Positions 1 through 7,468 of a stretch of 64,000 nt of DNA are shown here, in pieces. Position numbers and translations under genes: made by a program. This stretch comes from CAZLKN01 sp964560135 (GTDB lineage: Bacteria > Actinomycetota > JAICYB01), in the NCBI GenBank assembly GCA_964560135.1, contig CAZLKN010000001.1, forward strand, positions 1 through 64,000, in the 5' to 3' direction. Numbering within the stretch: the stretch's first letter is position 1; each line of letters opens with the position of its first letter. A model generated the notes under the pieces. The model saw nothing but the letters and a program-made list of their open reading frames with translations, ran no database searches and was not told the origin of the DNA.

Positions 1-19
1 ATCGAACCCGGAGTCCGTT

Positions 20-394
20 GTGGCTCCCGCTCAGGAGGGTAGAGCTATCAGCGAGTGCCAAGACATCCAGCGTCTGATCTGGTCGGGTGAGACCGGCGGC
101 CATCCCGTCGAAGCGCACACCGAGCGTTGTGCCGACTGCCGGACGGAGCTCCGCCGATCGCAGCAGCTAAAGGTGGCGCTCGTCGGGCTCCAGCAGGAGC
201 TCGCACCGGCTCCGGACGACCTCGAGCCGGCGCTGATCGCCGCCCTGCAACGTCCAAGGGCCGAGCGGGCCCGAGGCGTCGTGGAGCATCCGCGGTTCTG
301 GCGGGGCGCGGCGGTCGGAGCGGCCGCCGCCACGGCTGCGGCCGTGGGACTGCTCGTGGCCAGACGCCGCATTCGCCCCGGTCTGGCCGCCTGA
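20..394 (+). CDS. Zinc-finger anti-sigma-like membrane protein
   Basis: A small (124 aa) protein with a Cys near residue 13 and an H-x3-C-x2-C motif (HTERCADC, about residues 32-39), the arrangement of zinc-binding anti-sigma (ZAS) domains. One Ala-rich transmembrane segment (about residues 95-113) and an RRR stop-transfer cluster follow. This suggests a membrane-bound protein with a cytosolic zinc finger that could hold a sigma factor. No ECF sigma gene is adjacent inside the window; the partner may lie upstream. The GTG start has GGAG six bases before it. A stronger AGGAGGG at 33-39 sits inside the frame seven bases before an ATC codon at 47, so a shorter product cannot be excluded. Role inferred from the motif only. 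Confidence 0.6.
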   Translation: MAPAQEGRAISECQDIQRLIWSGETGGHPVEAHTERCADCRTELRRSQQLKVALVGLQQELAPAPDDLEPALIAALQRPRAERARGVVEHPRFWRGAAVGAAAATAAAVGLLVARRRIRPGLAA

Positions 395-431
395 CGACAC
401 GGCCCCGCCGCGATACGCTGTCGGTTCTGTC

Positions 432-437
432 TATACT
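432..437 (+). promoter_or_regulatory. Putative -10 box (TATACT) for tRNA-Trp/secE
   Basis: TATACT lies 27 bases before the first base of tRNA-Trp in the 70-base gap after the anti-sigma-like gene. No convincing -35 was seen. It is the best candidate start of the tRNA-Trp-secE-nusG transcript. Confidence 0.4.
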
Positions 438-464
438 GGACGGGTCGCGGCATCCCACCTTATT

Positions 465-538
465 AGGGCCGTAGCTCAACTTGGCAGAGCACCGGTCTCC
501 AAAACCGGGGGTTGGGGGTTCGAGTCCCTCCGGCCCTG
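465..538 (+). tRNA. trnW: tRNA-Trp (CCA)
   Basis: Acceptor arms AGGGCCG (465-471) and CGGCCCT (531-537) pair perfectly, with discriminator G538. The anticodon stem CCGGT/ACCGG holds the loop CTCCAAA, giving anticodon CCA (Trp). The T-arm GGTTCGAGTCC is present and CCA is not encoded. tRNA-Trp directly ahead of secE-nusG is a conserved bacterial arrangement, which supports the call. Confidence 0.96.
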
Positions 539-575
539 CTGGCGACACGATAGGAGTGGAAGGAAGGCGGTTGGC

Positions 576-884
576 GTGAATCGCGAGGTCAAGCGTCAGA
601 TGAAGCGTGACCAGCGCGCCCAAGAGAAGGCGGCGCGCACACGCGCGCCCGTTCCGGCGGGTGGCCAGCGGCGTGAACGCGTCAAGACGCGTCAGTTCAT
701 CAGAGAGATCCAGGGTGAACTCCGCCGCGTCATCTGGCCGAGCCCCCAGGAGGTCATCACCTACTCGATCGTGGTGATCTTCATCGTGGCGCTCCTCACA
801 GGGATCGTATTCCTTCTGGATTTCGGTTTTTCCAAGGCCGTCGTCGAACTGTTCCGGCCTGCCGGCGGCTTGCCCGCACCGTAG
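576..884 (+). CDS. secE: Preprotein translocase subunit SecE
   Basis: SecE is the small essential subunit of the SecYEG channel in the inner membrane. The 102-residue protein has a basic cytosolic N-terminus, the conserved amphipathic stretch around ELRRVIWPSPQEV (about residues 48-60), and one C-terminal membrane helix (about 64-86). This is the single-TM form usual outside enterobacteria. The GTG start at 576 follows AGGAAGG at 561-567. It lies between tRNA-Trp and nusG, the standard order. Confidence 0.95.
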   Translation: MNREVKRQMKRDQRAQEKAARTRAPVPAGGQRRERVKTRQFIREIQGELRRVIWPSPQEVITYSIVVIFIVALLTGIVFLLDFGFSKAVVELFRPAGGLPAP

Positions 885-914
885 TCAATCGAGGAGCGAG
901 GGAACCCCATCCGT

Positions 915-1709
915 ATGCCCGACCATGAGACCAACCAGCAGACCGTCGAAACCGACGAGCCCCGTGCCTCCGAGGAGGAGCGGGTAGAAGAGGCGACCGG
1001 CGAGGCCACCGAGGAGGCTCCCCGTGCCGCCGCCGAGCCGGCGGAAGCCGGTGCCGGGGACGCCGCTCCCGTCGCTGAGTCCTCCGAGGCCGCCGTCGAT
1101 GACGCCGAGCCGGCCGCCGCTGAGGACGCCGACGACGAGGATGCCGAGGAGGAGGAGGAGGACGAGGTCAATCCGTTCCTCTTCCAGCCCGGTGACTGGT
1201 ACGTCGTCCACACCTACGCGGGTTATGAGAACAAGGTGAAGGCCAACCTCGCTTCGCGGATCCAGTCCATGAACATGGAGGACAAGATCTACGAGGTGGT
1301 CGTGCCCACCGAAGAGGTCATGGAGCTCAAGTCGGGCCGGATGCAATCGGTCCAGAAGAAGGTCTTCCCCGGGTACATCCTCGTCCGGATGGATCTGGAC
1401 GACGACTCCTGGTACGTCGTCCGGAACACCCCGGGGGTCACCGGATTCGTCGGGACGGGCGCGAAACCCACACCGCTCGACCCCGGCGAGGTGAGCAGGA
1501 TCCTCGCCCCCAAGCCCGAGGAGCGGATGCGTCCGCGCCTGGAGTACGAACAGGGCGAGGTCGTCAGCGTGATCGCGGGAGCGTTCAGCGGTATGAGCGG
1601 ACCGATCTCGGAGATCAACATGGATCAGCAGAAGGTCAAGGTCCTGGTCGACATCTTCGGGCGCGAGACGCCCGTGGAGCTGCCGTTCGACCAGGTGGCC
1701 AAGATCTGA
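915..1709 (+). CDS. nusG: Transcription termination/antitermination protein NusG
   Basis: NusG binds RNA polymerase and links it to Rho or the ribosome. The NGN domain begins near residue 93 (WYVVHTYAGYENKVKANL), and the C-terminal KOW domain carries GAFSGMSGPISEI (about 223-235). The protein has 264 residues; the first 90 or so form a very acidic, low-complexity Ala/Glu/Asp extension. Such acidic extensions are known in actinobacterial NusG, and this one is long. It lies between secE and rplK in the standard order. Confidence 0.96.
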   Translation: MPDHETNQQTVETDEPRASEEERVEEATGEATEEAPRAAAEPAEAGAGDAAPVAESSEAAVDDAEPAAAEDADDEDAEEEEEDEVNPFLFQPGDWYVVHTYAGYENKVKANLASRIQSMNMEDKIYEVVVPTEEVMELKSGRMQSVQKKVFPGYILVRMDLDDDSWYVVRNTPGVTGFVGTGAKPTPLDPGEVSRILAPKPEERMRPRLEYEQGEVVSVIAGAFSGMSGPISEINMDQQKVKVLVDIFGRETPVELPFDQVAKI

Positions 1710-1725
1710 GGGGACGAGAACGACG

Positions 1726-2157
1726 ATGGCGAAGAGCAGCAAGCGTGTGATGGCTGTCCTGAAGCTCCAGCTTCCCGCGGGCCAGGCGACGCCGGCACCG
1801 CCGGTGGGCCCGGCGCTGGGTCAGCACGGCGTGAACATCATGGAGTTCTGCAAAGCGTACAACGACGCCACGAAGGCCCAGACCGGGATGATCATCCCGG
1901 TCGAGCTCACGGTGTACCAGGACAGGTCGTTCGACTTCGTGACCAAGACGCCGCCTGCGGCGGTCCTGATCAAGCGGGCAGCGGGCCTCGAGAAGGGGTC
2001 CGCAGAGCCGAACCGGAACAAGGTCGGACGCCTCTCGAAGCAGCAGGTCCGGGAGATCGCAGAAGTGAAGCTCCCCGACCTCACGGCGAACGACATCGAT
2101 CAGGCGATGAGCATCATCGCCGGAACCGCCCGGTCCATGGGCGTCACGGTGGAGTAG
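1726..2157 (+). CDS. rplK: 50S ribosomal protein L11
   Basis: L11 is part of the GTPase-associated centre of the large subunit. The 143-residue length is normal. The proline-rich N-terminal domain (LPAGQATPAPPVGPALGQHG, about residues 15-34) and the C-terminal rRNA-binding domain (KQQVREIAEVKLPDL...GTARSMGV) are both intact. It starts 16 bases after nusG and ends 9 bases before rplA, so the genes form one operon. Confidence 0.98.
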   Translation: MAKSSKRVMAVLKLQLPAGQATPAPPVGPALGQHGVNIMEFCKAYNDATKAQTGMIIPVELTVYQDRSFDFVTKTPPAAVLIKRAAGLEKGSAEPNRNKVGRLSKQQVREIAEVKLPDLTANDIDQAMSIIAGTARSMGVTVE

Positions 2158-2166
2158 GAGAGCGAC

Positions 2167-2895
2167 ATGGTGAAGGTTGGAAAACGCCTGAAGGCCGCGA
2201 CGGAGGGTCTCGATCCCGACTCGCTCTACCCGCCCGCCGAGGCGATCGAGATCGTCAAGCGGAACGCGACGGCCAGGTTCGACGAAACCATCGAGGCCGC
2301 GTTCAAGCTCGGGGTCGACCCGAGGAAGGCCGACCAGATCGTCCGCGGCACCGTCACGCTGCCTGCCGGCACCGGGAAGACCGTGCGCGTGGCGGTCTTC
2401 GCGTCGGGGGATGCCGCCAGGGAGGCCGAGGAGGCCGGGGCCGACGTTGTCGGCGAAGACGACCTCATCGAGCGTGTCGCCGGCGGCTGGTTCGAGTTCG
2501 ACTCTGCGGTCGCGACCCCGGACATGATGCCGAAGGTCGGTCGCATCGGGAAGCTGCTCGGCCCCCGGGGGCTGATGCCGAACCCGAAGGCCGGGACGGT
2601 GACCCCCGACGTGGCCAAGGCCGTCGAGGAGATCAAAGGCGGGAAGGTCGAGTACCGTACGGACAAGTTCGGCAACGTCCATCTCGTGCTGGGCAAAGCA
2701 TCGTTCTCGCACGAGGATCTGACCCGGAACTTCGCTGCGGTCCTGGACGAGTTGATCAGGGCCAAGCCCGCAGCGGCCAAGGGCAAGTATGTTCAGTCGA
2801 TCGTGATCTCGTCGACGATGGGTCCGGGGGTCCGGTTGGATCCCAATCTGACCCCGCGTGACGTGCTCGACGCGTCTGCTCCGGCAGGCGGCTAG
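2167..2895 (+). CDS. rplA: 50S ribosomal protein L1
   Basis: L1 forms the mobile L1 stalk at the E site and in many bacteria represses its own operon. The 242-residue protein shows the family signature around MMPKVGRIGKLLGPRGLMPN (about residues 119-138) and the C-terminal STMGPGVRLDP. Spacing to rplK is 9 bases. The next 147 bases hold the L10 leader. Confidence 0.98.
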   Translation: MVKVGKRLKAATEGLDPDSLYPPAEAIEIVKRNATARFDETIEAAFKLGVDPRKADQIVRGTVTLPAGTGKTVRVAVFASGDAAREAEEAGADVVGEDDLIERVAGGWFEFDSAVATPDMMPKVGRIGKLLGPRGLMPNPKAGTVTPDVAKAVEEIKGGKVEYRTDKFGNVHLVLGKASFSHEDLTRNFAAVLDELIRAKPAAAKGKYVQSIVISSTMGPGVRLDPNLTPRDVLDASAPAGG

Positions 2896-2904
2896 CCGTC
2901 CGCG

Positions 2905-3042
2905 TATACTCGTCGATGCCGTAGACAGCAGGTCCCGTAACCGGGCGAAGGCTCCAGGTGGAGCGCCTGCCGAGGCGGAACCTCGCTTCGGTGGTGCGTG
3001 TCGCAGGGAACCCTCGTCCGTAGGACCGGACGGGGGTTTTTC
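2905..3042 (+). promoter_or_regulatory. L10 leader (rplJL autoregulatory RNA) with internal -10 and attenuator
   Basis: A -10-like TATACT at 2905-2910 precedes a structured leader that contains the L10-leader landmarks GTAGACAGCAGG (about 2921-2932) and CCTGCCGAGG (about 2966-2975). The leader ends in a hairpin: stem 3011-3020 with 3027-3036, ten pairs including one G-T, and a six-base loop. T3037-3041 follows, and the rplJ ATG is at 3043. The hairpin looks like an intrinsic terminator. It also buries the only G-rich sequence that could serve as ribosome-binding site for rplJ. In known L10 leaders, L10 (with L12) binds this RNA to repress rplJL. Confidence 0.85.
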
Positions 3043-3759
3043 ATGGCAGAGGCTTACCAGACCAGGGTCAGGCCCGAGAAGGTCAAGGTGGTCGAGGAGA
3101 TCAAGGAGCGGCTGGATAAGGCCAAAGCCACTCTCCTGACCGAGTACCGCGGGTTGACCGTCACCGAACTGGGAACGCTCAGGGTGGAGTTGACCAAGGC
3201 CGACGTCGAGTACCGCGTGGCCAAGAACACCATGACCCGCATCGCCGCGCAACAGCTCGGGATCGACGGACTCGACCCGCTCTGTGAGGGTCCCACCGCG
3301 ATCGCGTACTGCTACGGGGATCCGGTGGTCGGAACCAAGGCCCTCGCGACATTCGCGAAGGATCATCCGACCCTGGTGATCAAAGGCGGGGTGCTCGAGG
3401 GCCGCGTGATGTCCGCCGACGAGGCGCAGGGACTCGCGACCGTCGATCCGCTGGACGTGTCCCTCGCCAAGATCTGCGGGTCGCTCACGGCGCCGCTCGC
3501 GGCGATCGTGGGCACGCTGGAGGCGCCGCTGCGCCAGATCCTGTTCGTGCTCGAGCAGGGTCAGGCAACCGGCATCTTCGCAGGGGCGGATGCGGCGGAG
3601 GCTCCGACGGCAGATGCCGCCGAGGAGACGCAGGCTCCAGCGGAGCAGGCTCCAGCGGAGCAGGGCTCGGCTCCGGCCGGCGACGCGTCAGGGTCCGAGG
3701 AGGAGGCCACGGGGGTCACCCCAGAGGCCGAGGAAAGCACGACCGAGGAGAGTGAATAG
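3043..3759 (+). CDS. rplJ: 50S ribosomal protein L10
   Basis: L10 anchors the L7/L12 stalk. The start is taken at ATG 3043 because the in-frame upstream GTG (2998) lies inside the leader structure. The core (about residues 1-175) is typical: EIKERLDKAKATLLTEYRGL and VAKNTMTRIA are visible. It is followed by an unusual acidic Ala/Glu/Pro-rich tail of roughly 60 residues with an AEQAP repeat. At 238 residues it is clearly longer than the usual 165-180. rplL begins three bases after its stop. Confidence 0.97.
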   Translation: MAEAYQTRVRPEKVKVVEEIKERLDKAKATLLTEYRGLTVTELGTLRVELTKADVEYRVAKNTMTRIAAQQLGIDGLDPLCEGPTAIAYCYGDPVVGTKALATFAKDHPTLVIKGGVLEGRVMSADEAQGLATVDPLDVSLAKICGSLTAPLAAIVGTLEAPLRQILFVLEQGQATGIFAGADAAEAPTADAAEETQAPAEQAPAEQGSAPAGDASGSEEEATGVTPEAEESTTEESE

Positions 3760-3762
3760 AAG

Positions 3763-4143
3763 ATGGCGAAGCTGAGCGTTGACGACGTGTTCGAGGCGAT
3801 CAAGGAGTTCTCGGTCCTCGAGGCTGCGGATCTCGCGACGAAGATGCAGGACGAGTTCGGGATCCAGGCGGCGGCCCCCGTTGCCGCAGCCGCGCCGGGT
3901 GCGGCCCCCGCTGAGGAGGCGGCCGCGGCCAAGGACGAGTTCGACGTGATCCTCACCGGAGCCGGTGAGAAGAAGATCCAGGTGATCAAGGAGGTCCGTG
4001 CCGTCACGAGCCTCGGCCTCAAGGAGGCCAAGGACCTCGTGGACGGAGCCCCCAAGCCGATCAAGGAAGGCGTCTCCAAGGAAGAGGCCGACAAGATCAA
4101 GGAGGCCATCGAGGGCGCCGGAGGTTCGGTCGAGGTCAAGTAG
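3763..4143 (+). CDS. rplL: 50S ribosomal protein L7/L12
   Basis: L7/L12 is the multicopy stalk protein that recruits translation GTPases. The 126-residue protein has the N-terminal dimerisation helices, an Ala-rich hinge (about residues 43-62) and the conserved C-terminal domain with KIQVIKEVRAVTSLGLKEAK. It is the last gene of the ribosomal operon, followed 21 bases later by a strong hairpin. Confidence 0.98.
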   Translation: MAKLSVDDVFEAIKEFSVLEAADLATKMQDEFGIQAAAPVAAAAPGAAPAEEAAAAKDEFDVILTGAGEKKIQVIKEVRAVTSLGLKEAKDLVDGAPKPIKEGVSKEEADKIKEAIEGAGGSVEVK

Positions 4144-4164
4144 ACCGTCCCGAGCAGTCGTTGG

Positions 4165-4190
4165 AGGGCCGGCCCGTACGGGCCGGCCCT
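4165..4190. terminator. Perfect 26-bp palindromic terminator between convergent genes
   Basis: Positions 4165-4190 form a perfect inverted repeat (13-base arms AGGGCCGGCCCGT and its complement, touching). It lies between rplL and the convergent sigma factor gene, whose stop codon begins at 4190-4192. It can serve both directions. There is no long T-run, as is common for actinobacterial terminators. Confidence 0.8.
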
Positions 4191-5455
4191 CACTGATTGT
4201 TCGGCCCCGTCTGCTGCTGGCAGTCGGGGTGTTGAGGGTACTCCCGGCAGTCCACCTGCTCCCGTGGTGGGGGGGTCGGCGTGGGATCCGGTTGGGGCGT
4301 GATGATGATCACCCGCGGCGTCGGGGTCGGCGCAGGGGTGGGAACCGGCGTCGGCTGCACCACGGTGGCCGGTCGCTGCGTGACGCGCGGTCGGGGGGTG
4401 CGCGCAGGGGGAGGAGTGGGCTCGGGCGTCGGCTCGGGAGTGGGTTCGGCCTCGGCCGTGGGGCTCGGGCTGGGTGTGGCCACAAGCGGTGTCGGCGTGG
4501 GTGTGGCGGCGAGCGGCGCCGGACCGGTCTGCGGGAAGGAATGGTGCTGCAGCACCAGCAGCGAGGCCGTGATCAGCACGACCGTGGTCGTCAGCCGCTG
4601 CGCCCCCTTGCGGAGGCGGTGGTTGGGCCGCCGGCGCAGATGGGGGCCGTGGGTGTCCCAATGGCGCACGAGGTCGGCGGCGATGCTCTCCCGCACACCG
4701 GCCGCCGGGGCCGCCGCGGCGATGCCACCGAGGATCGCCGCAGCCGAGGCGTAGCGCTTGCGGCCCGACCGGCAGGTGTCGCACCCGCGGATGTGGCGGC
4801 TTACCGCCTTCCGCATCCTCGGGGTGCGGTCGTCGGCACCGAAGCGAGCCACGACCGCGTCGAGCTCGGAGCAGTCCTTGCGTCCCACCTTGGCCATCAC
4901 GACCGCCCCCAGCGCATCTTCGACGGTGTCGCGGAGCCTGGAGAGCAGCACGTAGGCGTGGGACGGTTTGATGTCCAGCGCAACTGCGATCTCGCCAGGT
5001 TCGAGGCCCTGGCGCACCGACATGTCGAAGATCGAGTGGTCACGCGGGTTCAGGGTCGCGGCGGCCTCCCACACGAGTTGGGCCAGCTCTCCCTGCTCGA
5101 CGGCGGCCGACGGGTCGGTCGTGCCCGGTCCGGTGCGCACGGGCGCCATGGGCTCGAGGTCGTCAGGCATCGCGGTGGTCCTCCCGCGCCGCTCGATCAG
5201 ATTCAGGGCGGCGTTTCGGGCGATCGCGTAGAGCCAGCCGCGGAACGCCTCGGCGTCCCGCAGGCCCCCGAGGCGTTCCATCGCCTTCAGGAAGGTATCC
5301 GAGGTGACGTCCGCCGCGTCGTCGCGGTTCCGGACCATCTGGAAGCAGAAGTCGTGGATCCGATCCACGTAGCGGGCGTAGAGATCCAGGAACGCGTCCC
5401 GGTCGCCCTCCTGGGCACGGCGGACCAGCTGGGCGTCCTCTACAAGCCCGCTCAT
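4190..5455 (-). CDS. ECF sigma factor fused to a zinc-finger, TM helix and Pro/Thr-rich tail
   Basis: Residues about 8-90 are sigma region 2 (DAADVTSDTFLKAMERL, FRGWLYAIARNAALN). Residues about 122-182 are region 4 (ALDIKPSHAYVLLSRLRDTV). Beyond the usual ECF end, Cys195 and an H-x3-C-x2-C motif (HIRGCDTC, 221-228) resemble an anti-sigma zinc finger. A hydrophobic helix (about 288-303) follows. A roughly 115-residue tail rich in PTPTP and EPTPEPTP repeats ends with two Cys. The protein is 421 aa, against about 180 for a plain ECF factor. It is probably membrane-tethered, with the tail outside the cell, and may carry its own inhibitor. GGAGGAG precedes the ATG. Target genes are unknown. Confidence 0.85.
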   Translation of the reverse strand: MSGLVEDAQLVRRAQEGDRDAFLDLYARYVDRIHDFCFQMVRNRDDAADVTSDTFLKAMERLGGLRDAEAFRGWLYAIARNAALNLIERRGRTTAMPDDLEPMAPVRTGPGTTDPSAAVEQGELAQLVWEAAATLNPRDHSIFDMSVRQGLEPGEIAVALDIKPSHAYVLLSRLRDTVEDALGAVVMAKVGRKDCSELDAVVARFGADDRTPRMRKAVSRHIRGCDTCRSGRKRYASAAAILGGIAAAAPAAGVRESIAADLVRHWDTHGPHLRRRPNHRLRKGAQRLTTTVVLITASLLVLQHHSFPQTGPAPLAATPTPTPLVATPSPSPTAEAEPTPEPTPEPTPPPARTPRPRVTQRPATVVQPTPVPTPAPTPTPRVIIITPQPDPTPTPPPREQVDCREYPQHPDCQQQTGPNNQ

Positions 5456-5568
5456 CGGCGGTTCTCCTCCTCGGATGCACGTCGTGTCCTCTCCATCGTC
5501 TCACTTGCTAGGACCGGCGACGAGGGGGAACCTTACACTTATAGGAGTAACCGTTTCCTAGCGACCGG

Positions 5569-5598
5569 TTGACGGCTCATGAAGGTCGTCCCTACGAT
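5569..5598 (+). promoter_or_regulatory. Candidate housekeeping promoter for the S1-domain gene
   Basis: TTGACG at 5569-5574 and TACGAT at 5593-5598 are separated by 18 bases. They lie 34 bases before the ATG at 5632, which has its own AGGAGG. The -35 is a near match to consensus. Confidence 0.5.
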
Positions 5599-5631
5599 GA
5601 GGCGTTGTCGTCCAAACTCACAGGAGGTTCA

Positions 5632-5997
5632 ATGGCGGAAGTTGGCGAGGTCGTCGAAGGCGTCGTAGCGAAGATCGCGCCCTACGGTGCGTTCGTGGAC
5701 CTCGATAATGGAGAGAAGGGCCTGATCCACATCTCCCAGATCGACCGATCGTACGTGAAGGACGTGCATGAGCATCTGCGGGAGACCGAGAAGGTGACAG
5801 TGAAGATCGTCGGGATGAAGCCCGACGGCAAGCTGGATCTCTCGATCAAGGCCCTCCAGGAGCCCGACCCCCGGGAACACCGGCCCCCGCGGCGCGGCCA
5901 GGATCCCGATTTCGAGCGGATGCTGAAGAAGTTCATGCAGCGTTCGAACGAACGTCAGGCGGACATCAAGCGCAACCTGCGGGGCAAGCAGGGCTGA
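5632..5997 (+). CDS. S1 RNA-binding domain protein (YabR/GSP13-like)
   Basis: The 121-residue protein has one S1 domain at residues 1-75 (GEVVEGVVAKIAPYGAFVDL, GEKGLIHISQI, GKLDLSIKAL). A short charged, helical C-terminus follows (about 80-121). Single-S1 proteins of this size bind RNA or ribosomes and are often linked to stress or growth control. ATG 5632 is chosen because CAGGAGG lies just before it; the longer frame from 5569 has no such site. Its stop overlaps the probable CTG start of the next gene. Confidence 0.9.
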   Translation: MAEVGEVVEGVVAKIAPYGAFVDLDNGEKGLIHISQIDRSYVKDVHEHLRETEKVTVKIVGMKPDGKLDLSIKALQEPDPREHRPPRRGQDPDFERMLKKFMQRSNERQADIKRNLRGKQG

Positions 5998-6494
5998 GCG
6001 AGATCAACGCCTCCGGGCTCGGTCCTGCGGACCGCGTCGCGGTCGAGCGACAGTTGGGCAGGCCCGTCAGGGGAGATGTGCGTGTGGCCGTGCGCTGTCC
6101 TTGCGGCCTTCCGGCGGTCATCCAGACCCATCCGCTGGTCGACGGCGAGCCCTTCCCGACCCTCTACTGGCTCACATGCATCCGGGCGATCCGGGCCGTG
6201 TCGCGCCTGGAGGCGGCGGGACGCATCGGTGGGATCAATGAGCGGATCGCGCGGGATGCTGAGTTCCGGGACGCCGTAGTGGCCGCGCAGCGCGCCTACG
6301 TGGAGCAACGCAACGCCCTGCACGACCTCGGAGCAGCCGCCGGCGGCGTCGGGGGTGGCCCCCTCGACCACGTGAAGTGTCTGCACGCCCACTACGCGCA
6401 CCATCTCGCCTCGGGCGGCGACCCGGTCGGGGAGATCGTTGCGGCGGAGGTCGGCAACGTGCTCCGGACGCCTGGATGCCTGCAGGAGCTATGA
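5994..6494 (+). CDS. DUF501 family protein, probable CTG start
   Basis: The protein carries the Cys-containing DUF501 signature (CPCGLPAVIQTHP, then PTLYWLTC) and two late His/Cys positions (HVKCLHAHYAHHL). The family is actinobacterial, of unknown function, and typically adjacent to ppx, as here. The only standard start, TTG 6054, would remove the preceding VAVERQ before LGRP. The CTG at 5994 overlaps the previous stop as CTGA and gives a natural N-terminus reading SEINASGLGPADRVAVERQ. About 166 aa from CTG. The last four bases overlap the ppx start (ATGA). Confidence 0.8.
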   Translation: MSEINASGLGPADRVAVERQLGRPVRGDVRVAVRCPCGLPAVIQTHPLVDGEPFPTLYWLTCIRAIRAVSRLEAAGRIGGINERIARDAEFRDAVVAAQRAYVEQRNALHDLGAAAGGVGGGPLDHVKCLHAHYAHHLASGGDPVGEIVAAEVGNVLRTPGCLQEL

Positions 6495-7399
6495 GGCTGG
6501 CAGCGCTGGACATCGGCACGAACACCGTGCGGGTGCTGGTGGGCGATGCCGACCGTACGCGCCTGCACCCCGTGCACCGGGGACTGGAGATCACACGCCT
6601 CGGCCGGGGCGTCGACCGGAACAAGCGCTTCGAGGCCGAAGCCGTGCAGGCGACCGTCGACGTGACGGCGCGTTTCTGCCGCGAGGCTCGGGATGCGGGG
6701 GCCGAGTCGATCCGGGTGGCCGGTACGAGCGCGCTACGGGACGCCGCAGATCGTGACGCCTTCGCCGAGGCCGTCGAGCGGACCACGGGATGTGCGCTGG
6801 AGGTCCTGTCCGGGGACCAGGAGGGGCGTCTGGCGTATCTGGGGGCCACCGCCGAGCTCCCGGGGGACGGGCCGTTCTGTGTGTGCGACATCGGGGGAGG
6901 GAGCACCGAGCTGATCCGCGGACGGCGGCGGATGGAAGCCGTGTGTTCGATCGACGTGGGATCGGTGCGGGTGCGGGAGCGGTTCCTGCCCGACGATCCG
7001 CCCCGCCCCGAGCAACTCGCGGCTGCTGCCGACTTCGCTCGTGGGGAGCTGGCTCGCGCGGCCGGAGCGGTGGGGCTGACGGGCTCGGAGACCCTGGTCG
7101 GGGTGGCGGGAACGGTGACCACCATCGCGGCGCTCGCCGCCGGGTTGGAGCGGTACGAGCCCGACGCCGTCCACGGGATGCGCCTTCATGCGGACCACAT
7201 CCAGGCCTGGACCGATCGCCTGGGTGTGATGCGTGTCGAGCAGATCCGGCAGCTGGCGACGATGGACCCCGGGCGGGCCGATGTTATCTGCGCCGGCGCG
7301 GTGATCCTGCGCGAGGTCTGCGGGCTCGGTTTCGGCGAGATCCTGGTCAGCGAGCACGACATCTTGCACGGGTTGATCCTTGACCTTGCCCGCCGCTGA
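6491..7399 (+). CDS. ppx: Exopolyphosphatase / pppGpp phosphohydrolase family
   Basis: Ppx/GppA-family enzymes hydrolyse inorganic polyphosphate or pppGpp. The 302-residue protein has the actin-like phosphate 1 motif LDIGTNTVRVLV (5-16), the phosphate 2 motif CDIGGGSTELI (about 133-143), and late VGVAGTVTTIAAL. It is the short, two-domain actinobacterial form lacking the C-terminal HD domain. ATG 6491 overlaps the DUF501 stop, so the two are translationally coupled. Whether polyphosphate or pppGpp is the main substrate cannot be told from sequence. Confidence 0.93.
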   Translation: MRLAALDIGTNTVRVLVGDADRTRLHPVHRGLEITRLGRGVDRNKRFEAEAVQATVDVTARFCREARDAGAESIRVAGTSALRDAADRDAFAEAVERTTGCALEVLSGDQEGRLAYLGATAELPGDGPFCVCDIGGGSTELIRGRRRMEAVCSIDVGSVRVRERFLPDDPPRPEQLAAAADFARGELARAAGAVGLTGSETLVGVAGTVTTIAALAAGLERYEPDAVHGMRLHADHIQAWTDRLGVMRVEQIRQLATMDPGRADVICAGAVILREVCGLGFGEILVSEHDILHGLILDLARR

Positions 7400-7400
7400 G

Positions 7401-7419
7401 CGGGGCTGCGCCCGCCCCG
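7401..7419 (+). terminator. Possible terminator after ppx
   Basis: A six-base stem (CGGGGC 7401-7406 with GCCCCG 7414-7419) with a seven-base loop lies immediately after the ppx stop. It lacks a T-run, so confidence is modest. Confidence 0.4.
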
Positions 7420-7468
7420 TAGGGTCGGCTAGCCTGTGGCCCAACCGTTGGCTGGAAGGGGGTCGTCG

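Noticed and set aside
1636..3366. 576-residue minus-strand frame across rplK-rplA-rplJ
   Set aside because: Ribosomal protein genes and the L10 leader on the plus strand explain this region fully.
3640..3669. Short direct repeat in rplJ as a CRISPR or mobile-element trace
   Set aside because: Two adjoining 15-base copies encode AEQAP in the low-complexity tail of L10; simple in-frame expansion explains them.
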